NCBI GenBank assembly: GCA_964019135.1
Contig: OZ025250.1
Location: forward strand, 46,345,174 to 46,409,173
From: Arenicola marina
Taxonomy: Eukaryota > Annelida > Polychaeta > Arenicolidae
Direction: 5' to 3'
DNA: 64,000 nucleotides
Shown here piece after piece: positions 42,916 to 54,719 of the stretch; positions within the stretch are counted from its first letter, which is position 1; each line of letters begins with the position of its first letter. The notes under the pieces were generated by a model. It saw only the letters and a list, made by a program, of their open reading frames with translations. It ran no database searches and was not told the origin of the DNA. A program made the translations under genes and the position numbers.

Positions 42916-43085
42916 TGCATGCGCACGGGCGGCCATTATCCGGCAGAAAATAAAAAGTCGCACCTCCGCTCGCTCCATGTGAGGCTGTAAACGGCCAATC
43001 TAAGGTTAGCAGGGATTGGTCAACGCGCTCTGCCTGTTTCAAATATTCTCATTGGCTGTGCTAACTTTAGCTCAGCGGGTGCATC
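42916..43085 (+). promoter_or_regulatory. TATA-less promoter: NRF1, YY1 and three CCAAT boxes
   Basis: TGCATGCGCA (42916-42925) is NRF1-like. GGCGGCCATTAT (about 42928-42939) is an inverted YY1-like site. CCAAT occurs at 42995-42999, and its inverse ATTGG at 43015-43019 and 43051-43055. All lie within 170 bp upstream of an ATG in good context (GCATCATGGCC, ATG at 43086). Confidence 0.55.
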
Positions 43086-43468
43086 ATGGCCGCCCTTGAC
43101 GAAGTTTTGGAGAAAGTGAAAGAGTTTTGGCTGAAATAGAATTTAAACTTGGTCCTGAAATAGTTTTAACGCATATAAAAGATACAATCAGGAAAGAAAA
43201 GCAGACGCAGGGCTATTTAGGAAAAAAATAATGTGATTGTAGGCGGAAATACGTGGAAGAAACCTCCGATCGGGCGGGCGTTTCGCGAAAATCGAGAATG
43301 TTTACTATCCAGTTCAGCGGAGGGGGGGGGGGGGGAGGGGGTGCTGATCAGCTGATGCCTTTAGTGACCTAGCTCCCAAGAGAAATGACAGTGGTGTCAC
43401 TGTAAATGCGGTTATACACCAGCGAAGAAATGAGCCGGCAGAAGCAACATCTATGCTGGAGATTGCAG
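43086..43468 (+). pseudogene. Broken protein-coding first exon (frameshifted)
   Basis: From the ATG at 43086 a charged, helix-like peptide starts (MAALDEVLEKVKEFW) but stops at a TAG at 43137. The reading continues in the -1 frame from about 43124 (LAEIEFKLGPEIVLTHIKD ...) to a stop at 43230. It then resumes in the original frame (NNVIVGGNTWKKPPIGR ...) into a poly-G run, and after 43348 in a third frame (ADAFSDLAPKRNDSG ...) to a consensus donor (GCAG, then GTAAAT) at 43468/43469. The first two shifts fall at homopolymers (T4 near 43124, A7 at 43222-43228). Composition throughout is protein-like, unlike chance AT-rich frames. The family is not recognised. Either assembly indels in a live gene or a decaying copy. 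Just before the last segment, a TGA at 43345 in the third frame and one at 43353 in the original frame also need explaining. Confidence 0.45.
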
Positions 43469-43469
43469 G

Positions 43470-46400
43470 TAAATTTCAGTTATATTTAAATTCTTTATGT
43501 TTTCATTACATATGATTATGAGTAAGCTTCATTAGGTAGATCTATACAGATGCAATTAAAGGGAACCGCCAGTCTGGCCTCTAACGCTGCTTTACCGATT
43601 CATATAATACTCAATTGCCTATCCTCCAAATTACAGAATTTTTCGTTCTATCTGTAGCTCACCATATTATTTAGAAGTGACCGCCGGGCATGATTTGGCC
43701 GCCTACCCAGACGGCAGCCCTTTTTGGAGCCGTGTCTGCGATTGACCAATCAGGAGGCGATACTCTAATTTATTCAAACCGGAAATTGCGCCTATTGTGT
43801 GAGCAAAACAAGAGCGCATGATAATCGCTAGTATAAATAGCTGCGGTTATAACTCCAATCATGGCATTGTTGGGGATTCAATCGTCGCAAGACGTATATC
43901 AATTTGTTTGAACGGTACTTTTCCATGAAAGGCTAAGATCTTGCGCTACTGCACGGCTTGGAACTGCCGCTGTTCATCTGTAAATCACGGCCCTGATCTC
44001 TCTCTCCGCGAGCTGTAACGTAAGGCGGTGCCATATGAATAGTCACAATATGCGTCACTTGCTCCGGCAAAATGGCGCGCTGCTCGACATTGATGGGGGC
44101 GGGTTGCCTTAATTTTTTTCTCCTTACCAGTCGGTCGAAACGAAGCGTCAACACTCGCCAATTTAATTTTAAGATGTAAACTTTCGGTGCAGATCGCGAT
44201 TAAATTAGGTTGGCCACCCGCTTTAAATGCCTTTGATTAATTTGTCCCGAATTTTGCATTTTAAATTAATCATGTTTTTTATGCAGCTGTAATATCAATG
44301 GTCTGTCAATATGAAAGGGCCAGCATATGACTTTACCTCTCCCCACCAAGAAAATTATTGCAACAATTTAATAAGCTTATCTGTGTTTTTGTCTTTTAAA
44401 TGCATGAAGAGCTATGCTGCAGATATTTGCAGACCTCCAGACAATATTCATTTGCCAAATGCTATTGATTGAGGCATTTAGAATAGGTGTGGATATTTAT
44501 ATATTCCTGTTATTTATTACTTCAAGGGTTTTAGCCTTAATTAATCATGTTAATTCCTTAATTCTTATCTAAATTCGGTAGTGTTATAATCTATTTCTGG
44601 TATAGTCTCTGTGTAAGGACTTCATATGTACATGAGTGAAGTGTATAGAACATGTTATTATTGTCATTTATGTGAAGTACAATTAAGCATGATTTTTAGG
44701 CAACTGACTGAGCAATATGACATATGAGCTACATGAGCAGATTATGGCTCTGTATAGTAAACTCAGATGATAAAGTATTAAGCAGCAAGTATTACTTTTT
44801 TCACCTGGGTAATTTACTTTGTCTGAGAGAATTGTACATAGTTGTCTGCTCTACTTAGATACCTTTGTTTAATCATACACTGCATCTCCAAAACTCCCAT
44901 GATTGGAGCTTGGCCCAGTACCTTATTATATATAATCATGTATCAAATTTATGATCAATCTGTCAAACCCTAATATATAGAAGTTATTTTTATATTCACA
45001 GCATATTGTCAAGAGGCTGGTTGAGGCACTGGACTATTGAACACATGGAGGAGAACCAACTCATGTTAACCCTTTAGTGTTACTGTTTCGTGAGAGGTCA
45101 ACTTGCAAGGATGGTGCTTTGTCAAGACCAGGACACCACATCTGGCGCCATCACAGGGTGCTGTTTCATGACTATCACAGTGAAGCACAGTTCGAATGCA
45201 TGCTAATGCAAGATTTTGAAATGAAATAAGCCAGGGTTTTTCAGAATTATGAGCTGGGTCATTATGAAAACTTGGTAGCCAATGTTGATTTACATCAATG
45301 CTAACTAAGAATAATTGGACGAAATGTATTTCATTCAGTTTCATGAAATAATACTAATTAATGCTTCAATAATTGTGTTTGTCATTCTTCAATCGAATAT
45401 GGCTGATGTTTTGTCTACACGCACACATATAAATCCCCTAAACTCCTGAAACTTCAGGAGGAATTGCTGCAGCACAAAGTACCTTTCTAATTACCAGTAT
45501 TCCCAGGGGAACAGATATAACTGTCCAATAATGTTTTCAGGCAGTCACTTTTCTCATTTTTATGTATATATGTAGTTACAGTTATACCTGTTATAAAAAG
45601 AAATTTATAATGGGTTTTATTTTATTATATGTTATACTCTTTGAAGCAAATACCAGTATTTAGTACTAAAAATCTCATATTGATGATTTATTTGATATTT
45701 GAGACTTAAGTTAATGTCTGGTAGACTCTGAACTTAATTATTATGAATGTGTGTGACCATGAAAGGTTAATATGTAACTCCCTAGATTCTTTTTCTAAGT
45801 GATGAGAAGCCTGCATAAACATGTACAGAACTGTTAATGAACCTGTAATTTTATCCGCTATAGAACTATAATAGCTTTTTTCTCTAATCAAAACCTATAA
45901 TTTTCACCAAATAACAATACAAATATCTATTTCATCAAAAGATAAAATCACCTAACAAACAAAAGTTTTTCACTGTAAGAGGAGTGATACAGTAAAATGT
46001 TCATTGATTACTTTTAAACAATTAAACGTAATAGTGTGCAATAAAATATTATATCACAGGCTTATGATAATGCTTAATATATGATAATACTTATAATGAT
46101 ACTTAATAAAAGTGAAATATTACTTTAATAGGTTGATGCAAGTAATTTTATATTGATATTTATGACCTGAATGTTGCTGAACAATTAAAGTTTACATGAC
46201 CAATGTTTAAAAACAAAATCAGGTCACCCATTATAGCTTTAAAAGGGGCATACCATTTAATTCCAGGAGGTAGGGTGGGGGGCATGGTTGTAAGCTTATC
46301 AGGCCTCAAATCCCTCTAAGCAGCATGTATGTCGTGGTATAACAGCACCATGTGACCTTAGAGCCAGGTGAGGCTTTTAGCAGGACAGATATTATTATGA

Positions 46401-46500
46401 TATATATATATTATACATGTATATAGTGATGGAAGAAAATTGTCACCACATTAATTCCAACTCCCTTCTTTCAACTTCCACCAGGAAGACACTGCTAAGA
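43470..46500. other. AT-rich interval, possibly intronic
   Basis: No repeats or credible long ORFs. A good acceptor (TTTTTATATTCACAG, ending at 45001) exists; joined to the 43468 donor it would add only seven codons before a stop. A small GC-rich patch at 43.68-44.11 kb contains CCAAT (43747), and AAAATGGCGCGC (about 44071) with a 35-codon ORF; it could be a further start site. Confidence 0.4.
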
Positions 46501-46854
46501 TCAGGGGCGGATCTAACCAGGCCTGGCTCACTCTAAGGGGTAGTTAAGAACTTCACCCTATGCGCGTGCGTTTCCCTGTTACAATAGAATGCGGCCTGGC
46601 TCTATCTCCTTAGAGTGACCCAGGCCTGGTTAGGGCGGATCTAGAGGTGGGGTCAGGGGGGTTGCAACCAATCCCCCCCCACTCCCTTGGGAACTTAAAC
46701 ATACACTGTAAAAGTCGGGTTCTTCGAGTACCTCCCCCCTTAAACCCGGTCGCAAGTTTTTAGAGAGCAACCCCCCTCCCCCCCTTACAACCCGGTCGCA
46801 AGTTTTTAGAGAGCAACCCCCCTCCCCTTTCCAAATTCCTAGATCCACCCCTGA
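46501..46854. mobile_element. MITE with TCAGGGGCGGATCTA terminal inverted repeats
   Basis: The left end TCAGGGGCGGATCTA (46501-46515) is matched at the right by TAGATCCACCCCTGA (46840-46854), one mismatch. There is no coding capacity. Internally a 50-bp segment (AACCCGGTCGCAAGTTTTTA ... AACCCCCCTCC) is duplicated in tandem. Short GC-rich ends and no ORF suggest a non-autonomous DNA transposon; the superfamily is not assigned because no clear target duplication is visible. Confidence 0.7.
46516..46630. mobile_element. Nested MITE with ~23-bp inverted repeats
   Basis: ACCAGGCCTGG plus CTCACTCTAAGG on the left is inverted as CCTTAGAGTGACC plus CAGGCCTGGT on the right, with one extra base in one arm. 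The element sits just inside the left end of the outer MITE, flanked by TA on both sides and by an 11-bp direct repeat GGGCGGATCTA (46505-46515 and 46633-46643). Confidence 0.72.
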
Positions 46855-46859
46855 CTGAT

Positions 46860-47430
46860 TTAATGCCGTTTTAATACTTTTGCAGTTAAATAGAGAGATC
46901 ACACCTTGAATGCTAAAGTCACGGGCATCGTAAAGTGACAGAGGGAGGGGCGGGCGGTATTGGGCCTCATAGTCGCACCCTCACCCCTAGTCCTGAAACG
47001 AGTCTCTCTGACTTGCAGGCCTCGCACGATACGGAGACGAGAGAGCCGGCGCGGTCCACAGCGGAATAGCCAGGGGGGTTATGCAACGGGGCTACCCCAT
47101 TTCCCCTCTTTCCGTCGCTTTACAGTGCCTATATCTGTGACTAAGTTTTAGACATCTAAATTTTGGACATTACAACTCTTTGCATGCAAAAATAGATCGA
47201 CTTCTAGATTAAAAGTTTAAAGTGAAACAAAACCATTGCCCCCTCTCGCCCTTGGGATCAAATGGCCGTCCCTTAGGCTCAGCGACTTTCCGACAGATTT
47301 TTGCCGAGTTGGTACCTACGCCAGTAAACCACCGATGAAGCCGACTGCAAAGTTCCAAAAAATGAAGAAACTGTGTCTTGTCATGATCAAAAGGTGATAC
47401 GAAAACATCAAAACGGTCTTGTTTTACCTT
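46860..47430. other. No gene seen
   Basis: Short ORFs without recognisable content, mixed base composition. Confidence 0.5.
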
Positions 47431-47458
47431 TATCGTGTAGTGTAATGACGCATTATTG

Positions 47459-47524
47459 TGTTCTTACGCCATGCACTACACAGCTTTGCAGCGGAATGGA
47501 TATGTCGACCACTTGCCTTCGCCA
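47459..47524 (-). CDS. Possible first coding exon (weak)
   Basis: On the minus strand AACCAAGATGGCGAAGGC combines a YY1-like core with an ATG. The frame reads MAKASGRHIHSAAKLCSAW and meets a GTAAGA donor (GGC, then GTAAGAAC) about 60 bp in; without splicing it ends after 31 codons. A CRE and a 26-bp palindrome lie 40-70 bp upstream (47566-47596). Family not recognised. Support is the promoter context plus the donor. Confidence 0.25.
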
Positions 47525-47565
47525 TCTTGGTTGATGAGATGCCGCGGAGGCTGATGGGATTTTTG

Positions 47566-47596
47566 TGACGTCACTGTACGGAATTCCGTACAGTGA
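47566..47596. promoter_or_regulatory. CRE overlapping a perfect 26-bp palindrome
   Basis: TGACGTCA (47566-47573) shares three bases with a 26-bp perfect palindrome at 47571-47596 (half-site TCACTGTACGGAA, centre GAATTC). No loop, so it is a dyad-symmetric protein-binding site or cruciform rather than an RNA hairpin. Confidence 0.6.
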
Positions 47597-47887
47597 ATTT
47601 AGCCGTTTACAGACCCAATCTGAGTGAGCTGGCCACGCAGCGGGGGGCTGTGGAGGCGACTACTGTGAGTCCTGACTGACGCAGCGCCATGTCATGGTGG
47701 TGCCCTGGGCACAATAAAGCGATATATTTTTTAGTAAGTAGCGTGTTTTGTTCTTGATGTGACACAGCGACAGGAAGAAATTGATGGTGGTCTGTAATGA
47801 TATATAAAGCAGGGACTGACCCATGTGGGCTCGGGGGGGGGGGTGGGTCTTGGGTTCTGTTCAACCTGACATATGTTTGTCAGCTAG

Positions 47888-50800
47888 CCGGCGCTGGGCG
47901 GGCAGCGCATGGGGGGAGGACGTTTAGTAACACATTACTACAGTACCTTACTGCATTACTTAGACGGCGGTGGGCGGGCAGCGCATGGAGGGCGGACGTT
48001 TAGTAACACATTACTACAGTACCTTACTGCATTACTTAGACGGCGGTGGGCGGGCAGCGCATGGAGGGGGGACGTTTAGTACTACATTACTACAGTACTT
48101 TACTGCATTACTTAGACGGCGGTGGGCGGGCAGCGCATGGAGGGCGGACGTTTAGTAACACATTACTACAGTACCTTACTGCATTACTTAGACGGCGGTG
48201 GGCGGGCAGCGCATGGAGGGCGGACGTTTAGTAACACATTACTACAGTACCTTACTGCATTACTTAGACGGCGGTGGGCGGGCAGCGCATGGAGGGGGGA
48301 CGTTTAGTACTACATTACTACAGTACATTACTGCATTACTTAGACGGCGGTGGGCGGGCAGCGCATGGAGCGCGGACGTTTGGACAACATTACTACAGTA
48401 CTTTACTGCATTACTTAGACGGCGGTGGGCGGGCAGCGCATGGAGCGCGGACGTTTGGACAACATTACTACAGTACATTACTGCATTACTTAGACGGCGG
48501 TGGGCGGGCAGCGCATGGAGCGCGGACGTTTGGACAACATTACTACAGTACTTTACTGCATTACGTAGACGGCGGTGGGCGGGCAGCGCATGGAGCGCGG
48601 ACGTTTGGACAACATTACTACAGTACTTTACTGCATTACTTAGACGGCGGTGGGCGGGCAGCGCATGGAGCGCGGACGTTTGGACAACATTACTACAGTA
48701 CTTTACTGCATTACTTAGACGGCGGTGGGCGGGCAGCGCATGGAGCGCGGACGTTTAGTACTACATTACTACAGTACATTACTGCATTACTTAGACGGCG
48801 ATGGGCGGGCAGCGCATGGAGGGCGGACGTTTGGACAACATTACTACAGTACTTTACTGCATTACTTAGACGGCGGTGGGCGGGCAGCGCATGGAGGGCG
48901 GACGTTTAGTACTACATTACTACAGTACTTTACTGCATTACTTAGACGGCGGTGGGCGGGCAGCGCATGGAGGGCGGACGTTTAGTAACACATTACTACA
49001 GTACCTTACTGCATTACTTAGACGGCGGTGGGCGGGCAGCGCATGGAGGGGGGACGTTTAGTACTACATTACTACAGTACTTTACTGCATTACTTAGACG
49101 GCGGTGGGCGGGCAGCGCATGGAGCGCGGACGTTTGGACAACATTACTACAGTACATTACTGCATTACTTAGACGGCGGTTGGCGGGCAGCGCATGGAGC
49201 GCGGACGTTTGGACAACATTACTACAGTACTTTACTGCATTACTTAGACGGCGGTGGGCGGGCAGCGCATGGAGCGCGGACGTTTGGACAACATTACTAC
49301 AGTACATTACTGCATTACTTAGACGGCGGTGGGCGGGCAGCGCATGGAGCGCGGACGTTTGGACAACATTACTACAGTACTTTACTGCATTACTTAGACG
49401 GCGGTGGGCGGGCAGCGCATGGAGCGCGGACGTTTGGACAACATTACTACAGTACATTACTGCATTACTTAGACGGCGGTGGGCGGGCAGCGCATGGAGC
49501 GCGGACGTTTGGACAACATTACTACAGTACTTTACTGCATTACTTAGACGGCGGTGGGCGGGCAGCGCATGGAGCGCGGACGTTTGGACAACATTACTAC
49601 AGTACTTTACTGCATTACTTAGACGGCGGTGGGCGGGCAGCGCATGGAGCGCGGACGTTTGGACAACATTACTACAGTACTTTACTGCATTACTTAGACG
49701 GCGGTGGGCGGGCAGCGCATGGAGCGCGGACGTTTAGTACTACATTACTACAGTACATTACTGCATTACTTAGACGGCGATGGGCGGGCAGCGCATGGAG
49801 GGCGGACGTTTGGACAACATTACTACAGTACTTTACTGCATTACTTAGACGGCGGTGGTCGGGCAGCGCATGGAGCGCGGACGTTTAGTACTACATTACT
49901 ACAGTACATTACTGCATTACTTAGACGGCGGTGGGCGGGCAGCGCATGGAGGGGGGACGCTTTGTACTACATTACTACAGTACCTTACTGCATTACTTAG
50001 ACGGCGGTGGGCGGGCAGCGCATGGAGGGCGGACGTTTAGTACTACATTACTACAGTACCTTACTGCATTACTTAGACGGCGGTGGGCGGGCAGCGCATG
50101 GAGGGCGGACGTTTAGTAACACATTACTACAGTACCTTACTGCATTACTTAGACGGCGGTGGGCGGGCAGCACATGGAGGGCGGACGTTTAGTAACACAT
50201 TACTACAGTACCTTACTGCATTACTTAGACGGCGGTGGGCTTGCAGAGCATCGAGGGGGACGTTTAGTACTACAATACTACAGTACATTACTGCTATACT
50301 TAGACGGCGGTGGGCGGGCAGCGCATGGAGCGCGGACGTTTGGACAACATTACTACAGTACATTACTGCATTACTTACAAGGCGGTGGGCGGGCAGCGCA
50401 TGGAGGGCGGACGTTTAGTACTACATTACTACAGTACATTACTGCATTACTTAGACGGCGGTGGGCGGGCAGCGCATGGGGGGCGGACGTTGAGTAACAC
50501 ATTACTACAGTACCTTACTGCATTACTTAGACGGCGGTGGGCGGGCAGCGCATGGAGGGCGGACGTTTAGTAACACATTACTACAGTACCTTACTGCATT
50601 ACTTAGACGGCGGTGTGCTTGCAGAGCATGGAGGGGGACGTTTAGTACTACATTACTACAGTACATTACTGCATTACTTAGACGGCGGTGGGCGGGCAGC
50701 GCATGGAGCGCGGACGTTTGGACAACATTACTACAGTACATTACTGCATTACTTAGAAGGCGGTGGTTGGGCAGCGCATGGAGGGCGGACGTTTAGTACT

Positions 50801-53438
50801 ACATTACTACAGTACATTACTGCATTACTTAGACGGCGATGGGCGGGCAGCGCATGGAGGGGGACGCTTAGTACTACATTACTACAGTACATTACTGCAT
50901 TACTTAGACGGCGGTGGGCGGGCAGCGCATGGAGGGCGGGCGTTTAGTACTACATTACTACAGTACCTTACTGCATTACTTAGAAGGCGGTGGGCTGGCA
51001 GCGCATGGACGTTTAGTACTACATTACTACAGTACATTACTGCATTACTTAGACGGCGGTGGGCGGGCAGCGCATTGAGGGCGGACGTTTAGTACTACAT
51101 TACTACAGTACATTACTGCATTACTTAGACGGCGGTGGGCGGGCAGCGCATGGAGGGGGGACGTTTAGTACTACATTACTACAGTACATTACTGCATTAC
51201 TTAGACGGCGGTGGGCGGGCAGCGCATGGAGGGCGGACGTTTAGTACTACATTACTACAGTACATTACTGCATTACTTAGACGGCGGTGGGCGGGCAGCG
51301 CATGGAGGGCGGACGTTTAGTACTACATTACTACAGTACATTACTGCATTACTTAGACGGCGGTGGGCGGGCAGCGCATGGAGGGCGAATGTTTAGTACT
51401 ACATTACTACAGTACATTACTTCATTACTTAGACGGCGATGGGCGGGCAGCGCATGGAGGGGGACGTTTAGTACTACATTACTACAGTACATTACTGCAT
51501 TACTTAGAAGGCGGTGGGCGGGCAGCGCATGGAGGGCGGACGTTTAGTACTACATTACTACAGTACATTACTGCATTACTTAGACGGCGGTGGGCGGGCA
51601 GCGCATGGAGGGCGGACGTTTAGTACTACATTACTACAGTACATTACTGCATTACTTAGAGGGCGGTGGGCGGGCAGCGCATGGAGGGGGACGTTTAGTA
51701 CTACATTACTACAGTACCTTACTGCATTACTTAGACGGCGGTGGGCGGGCAGCGCATGGAGGGCGGACGTTTAGTAACACATTACTACAGTACCTTACTG
51801 CATTACTTAGACGGCGGTGGGCGGGCAGCGCATGGAGGGCGGACGTTTAGTACTACATTACTACAGTACATTACTGCATTACTTAGACGGCGGTGGGCGG
51901 GCAGCGCATGAAGGTTAGTACTACATTACTACAGTACATTACGCATTACTTAGACGGCGGTGGGCGGCCAGCGCATGGAGGGCGGACGTTTAGTACTACA
52001 TTACTACAGTACATTACTGCATTACTTAGACGGCGGTGGTCGGGCAGCGCATGGAGGGGGACGTTTAGTACTACATTACTACAGTACATTACTGCATTAC
52101 TTAGACGGTGGTGGTCGGGCAGCGCATGGAGGGGGACGTTTAGTACTACATTCTTACAGTACATTACTGCATTACTTAGACGGCGGCGGTCGGGCAGTGC
52201 ATGGAGGGGGACGTTTAGTACTACATTACTACAGTACATTACTGCATTACTTAGACGGCGGTGGGCGGGCAGCGCATGGAGGGCGGACGTTTAGTACTAC
52301 ATTACTACGGTACATTACTGCATTACTTAGACGGCGGTGGTTGGGCAGCGCATGGAGGGCGGACGTTTGGACAACATTACTACAGTACATTACTGCATTA
52401 CTTAGACGGCGGTGGGCGGGCAGCGCATGGAGGGCGGACGTTTAGTACTACATTACTACAGTACATAACTGCATTACTTAGACGGCGGTGGGCGGGCAGC
52501 GCATGGAGGGCGGACGTTTAGTACTACATTACTACAGTACATTACTGCATTACTTAGACGGCGGTGTGCTTGCAGCGCATGGAGGGCGGACGTTTAGTAC
52601 TACATTACTACAGTACATTACTGCATTACTTAGACGGCGGTTGGGGGGCAGCGCATGGAGGGCGGACGTTTAGTACTACATTACTACAGTACATTACTGC
52701 ATTACTTAGACGGCGGTGGTTGGGCAGCGCATGGAGGGGGGACGTTTAGTACTACATTACTACAGTACATTACTGCATTACTTAGACGGCGGTGGGCGGG
52801 CAGCGCATGGAGCGCGGATGTTTAGTACTACGTTACTACAGTACATTACTGCATTACTTAGACGGCGGTGGGCGGGCAGCGCATGGAGGGCGGACGTTTA
52901 GTACTACATTACTACAGTACATTACTGCATTACTTAGACGGCGGTGGGCGGGCAGCGCATGGAGGGGGGACGTTTAGTACTACAATACTACAGTACATTA
53001 CTGCATTACTTAGACGGCGGTGGGCGGGCAGCGCATGGAGGGTGGACGTTTAGTACTACATTACTACAGTACATTACTGCATTACTTAGACGGCGGTGGG
53101 CGGGCAGCGCATGGAGGGGGGACGTTTAGTACTACATTACTACAGTACATTACTGCATTACTTAGACGGCGGTGGGCAGGCAGCGCATGGAGGGGCGGAC
53201 GTTTAGTACTACATTACTACAGTACATTACTGCATTACTTAGACGGCGGTGGGCTGGCAGCGCATGGAGGGCGGACGTTTAGTACTACATTACTACAGTA
53301 CATTACTGCATTACTTAGACGGCGGCGGGCGGGCAGCGCATGGAGGGCGGACGTTTAGTAACACATTACTTCAGTACATTACTGCATTACTTAGACGGCG
53401 GTGGTCGGGCAGCGCATGGAGGGGGGACGTTTAGTACA
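47888..53438. repeat. 76-bp satellite, ~73 copies
   Basis: The unit runs ACGGCGGTGGGCGGGCAGCG, CATGGAGGGCGGACGTTTAG, TACTACATTACTACAGTACA, TTACTGCATTACTTAG. A 75-bp subtype has GAGCGCGGACG and TTTGGACAACATT and dominates 48.35-49.74 kb, where alternating GTACTTTAC and GTACATTAC give a 150-bp dimer pattern. Because 75 is divisible by three, that block yields frames of 186-286 codons; these are artefacts. Left copies carry TTTAGTAACAC; copies after 50.6 kb often have deletions (GAGGGGGACG). Confidence 0.96.
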
Positions 53439-53444
53439 GTTTGT

Positions 53445-53841
53445 ACTGGTTGGTTTAGTGCCTTTATACACATGGTGCTAAGGTTTACTGCCTTTATACA
53501 CCAGGTGCTAAGGTTTACTGCTTTTATACGCCAGGTGGTAAGGTTTACTGCCTTTATACACCAGGTGCTAACGTTTACTGCCTTTATACACCAGGTGGTA
53601 AGGTTTACTGCTTTTATACACCAGGTGCTAAGGTTTACTGCCTTTAACACATGGTGCTACGGTTTACTGCCTTTATACACCAGGTGCTAAGGTTTACTGC
53701 TTTTATACATCAGGTGCTAAGGTTTACTGCCTTTAACACATGGTGCTACGGTTTACTGCCTTTATACACCAGGTGGTAAGGTTTACTGCCTTTATACACA
53801 TGGTGCTAAGGTTTACTGCCTTTATACACATGGTGCTAAGG
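53445..53841. repeat. 30-bp minisatellite, ~13 copies
   Basis: The unit AGGTTTACTGCCTTTATACA plus CCAGGTGCTA repeats, with CATGGTGCTA variants and two copies shortened to CCTTTAACACATGG. It directly follows the 76-bp satellite and supplies the last codons and the stop of the minus-strand ORF to its right. Confidence 0.93.
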
Positions 53842-54670
53842 TTTTAATTTTAACTGAATTATTTTCCTCCGGCCTCCCACCATTACATGCCTGTTCAAGG
53901 ACATGCAGGTAGCGAATTGGGAGCACGCTTGTAACCGGGGCGTCACTGGCCCGCATCAGCATGAGTACTGCCAGAGCATGCTTGACCTCAACCGGATACG
54001 TCCCAGCCAAAAATGCTGACAAGACCTCAATACATCTTCGGTCTTGGGGACACACAGCAAGGACCGTATTATTCCGCTCCTGGATGATATCGTCAGACAG
54101 TAACTCGCCTGGACCCACTTTTGAAAGGAACTTCCTGGCCATGTACTTCAAGTGGTTTCGGGCATCCCGAACATCACTGTCTGGGCTTCGCTCTGTGTAT
54201 GGCAGGAAAACCCGATCGTACCTACGGTGTGAGGGATGCACCTCGTGATCTGAATCGGCCTTCTCAATGCCGTCTATATTAGGCTTGAGGAGAGACAGAC
54301 CAACATGCGTGCCATCGCAAGCTAGGTATTTGGGGTTCGGGCTGCACCATGGATCAGACATTTCCCTAAAATCATCCCCCCTCCTAGCTGCCCAGGAAAA
54401 AAACCAACGAACAAAAGTTGACTTACTCATGAAGTTTGCAGAGATGGGGTTAATGGATCTGTACAGACGGGACTTCTGACAAAAGCTGGAAAAAGACATT
54501 TTGCTTGACAGGATGGCGTTAACAAAGTCCCACCCGATCTCATCTCCGGCACACGTATCTTTGGTGAGAAAGTGTAACCTGTCCCCTTGTCCACTGTAGG
54601 ACAAAACACACCTGTCGCCCAGACAAACCCTCTTCAGTACATGACAGCTGACTGGGCCCTGCAACAACAT
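53822..54670 (-). CDS. KDZ-associated cysteine-cluster/HMGXB3-like protein, fragment
   Basis: A 282-codon ORF in ordinary, non-repeat sequence; the only long one in the window. It is rich in Cys and aromatic residues: Cys at about residues 9, 16, 21, 40, 64, 109 and 118, then a helix-like FVRWFFSWAARRGDDF (86-101) and WCSPNPKYLACDGTHVGL (108-125). The arrangement of spaced cysteines, an aromatic helix and a C-x-P-x-x-L-x-x-D-G-x-x-V-G block recalls the cysteine-cluster proteins associated with KDZ transposons and their domesticated relative HMGXB3. That is from memory of the family and needs a profile search. The frame is open 15 codons further upstream to a TAA at 54716-54718, so the true start or an acceptor is uncertain. 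At the 3' end the last residues (KTLAPCV) and stop come from the 30-bp minisatellite, so the natural C-terminus is probably lost. Confidence 0.5.
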   Translation of the reverse strand: MLLQGPVSCHVLKRVCLGDRCVLSYSGQGDRLHFLTKDTCAGDEIGWDFVNAILSSKMSFSSFCQKSRLYRSINPISANFMSKSTFVRWFFSWAARRGDDFREMSDPWCSPNPKYLACDGTHVGLSLLKPNIDGIEKADSDHEVHPSHRRYDRVFLPYTERSPDSDVRDARNHLKYMARKFLSKVGPGELLSDDIIQERNNTVLAVCPQDRRCIEVLSAFLAGTYPVEVKHALAVLMLMRASDAPVTSVLPIRYLHVLEQACNGGRPEENNSVKIKTLAPCV

Positions 54671-54719
54671 AGGGTAGCAAAGTCTTATTAAAGCATTTAC
54701 TTCCGTAAGAAAGTATTAG

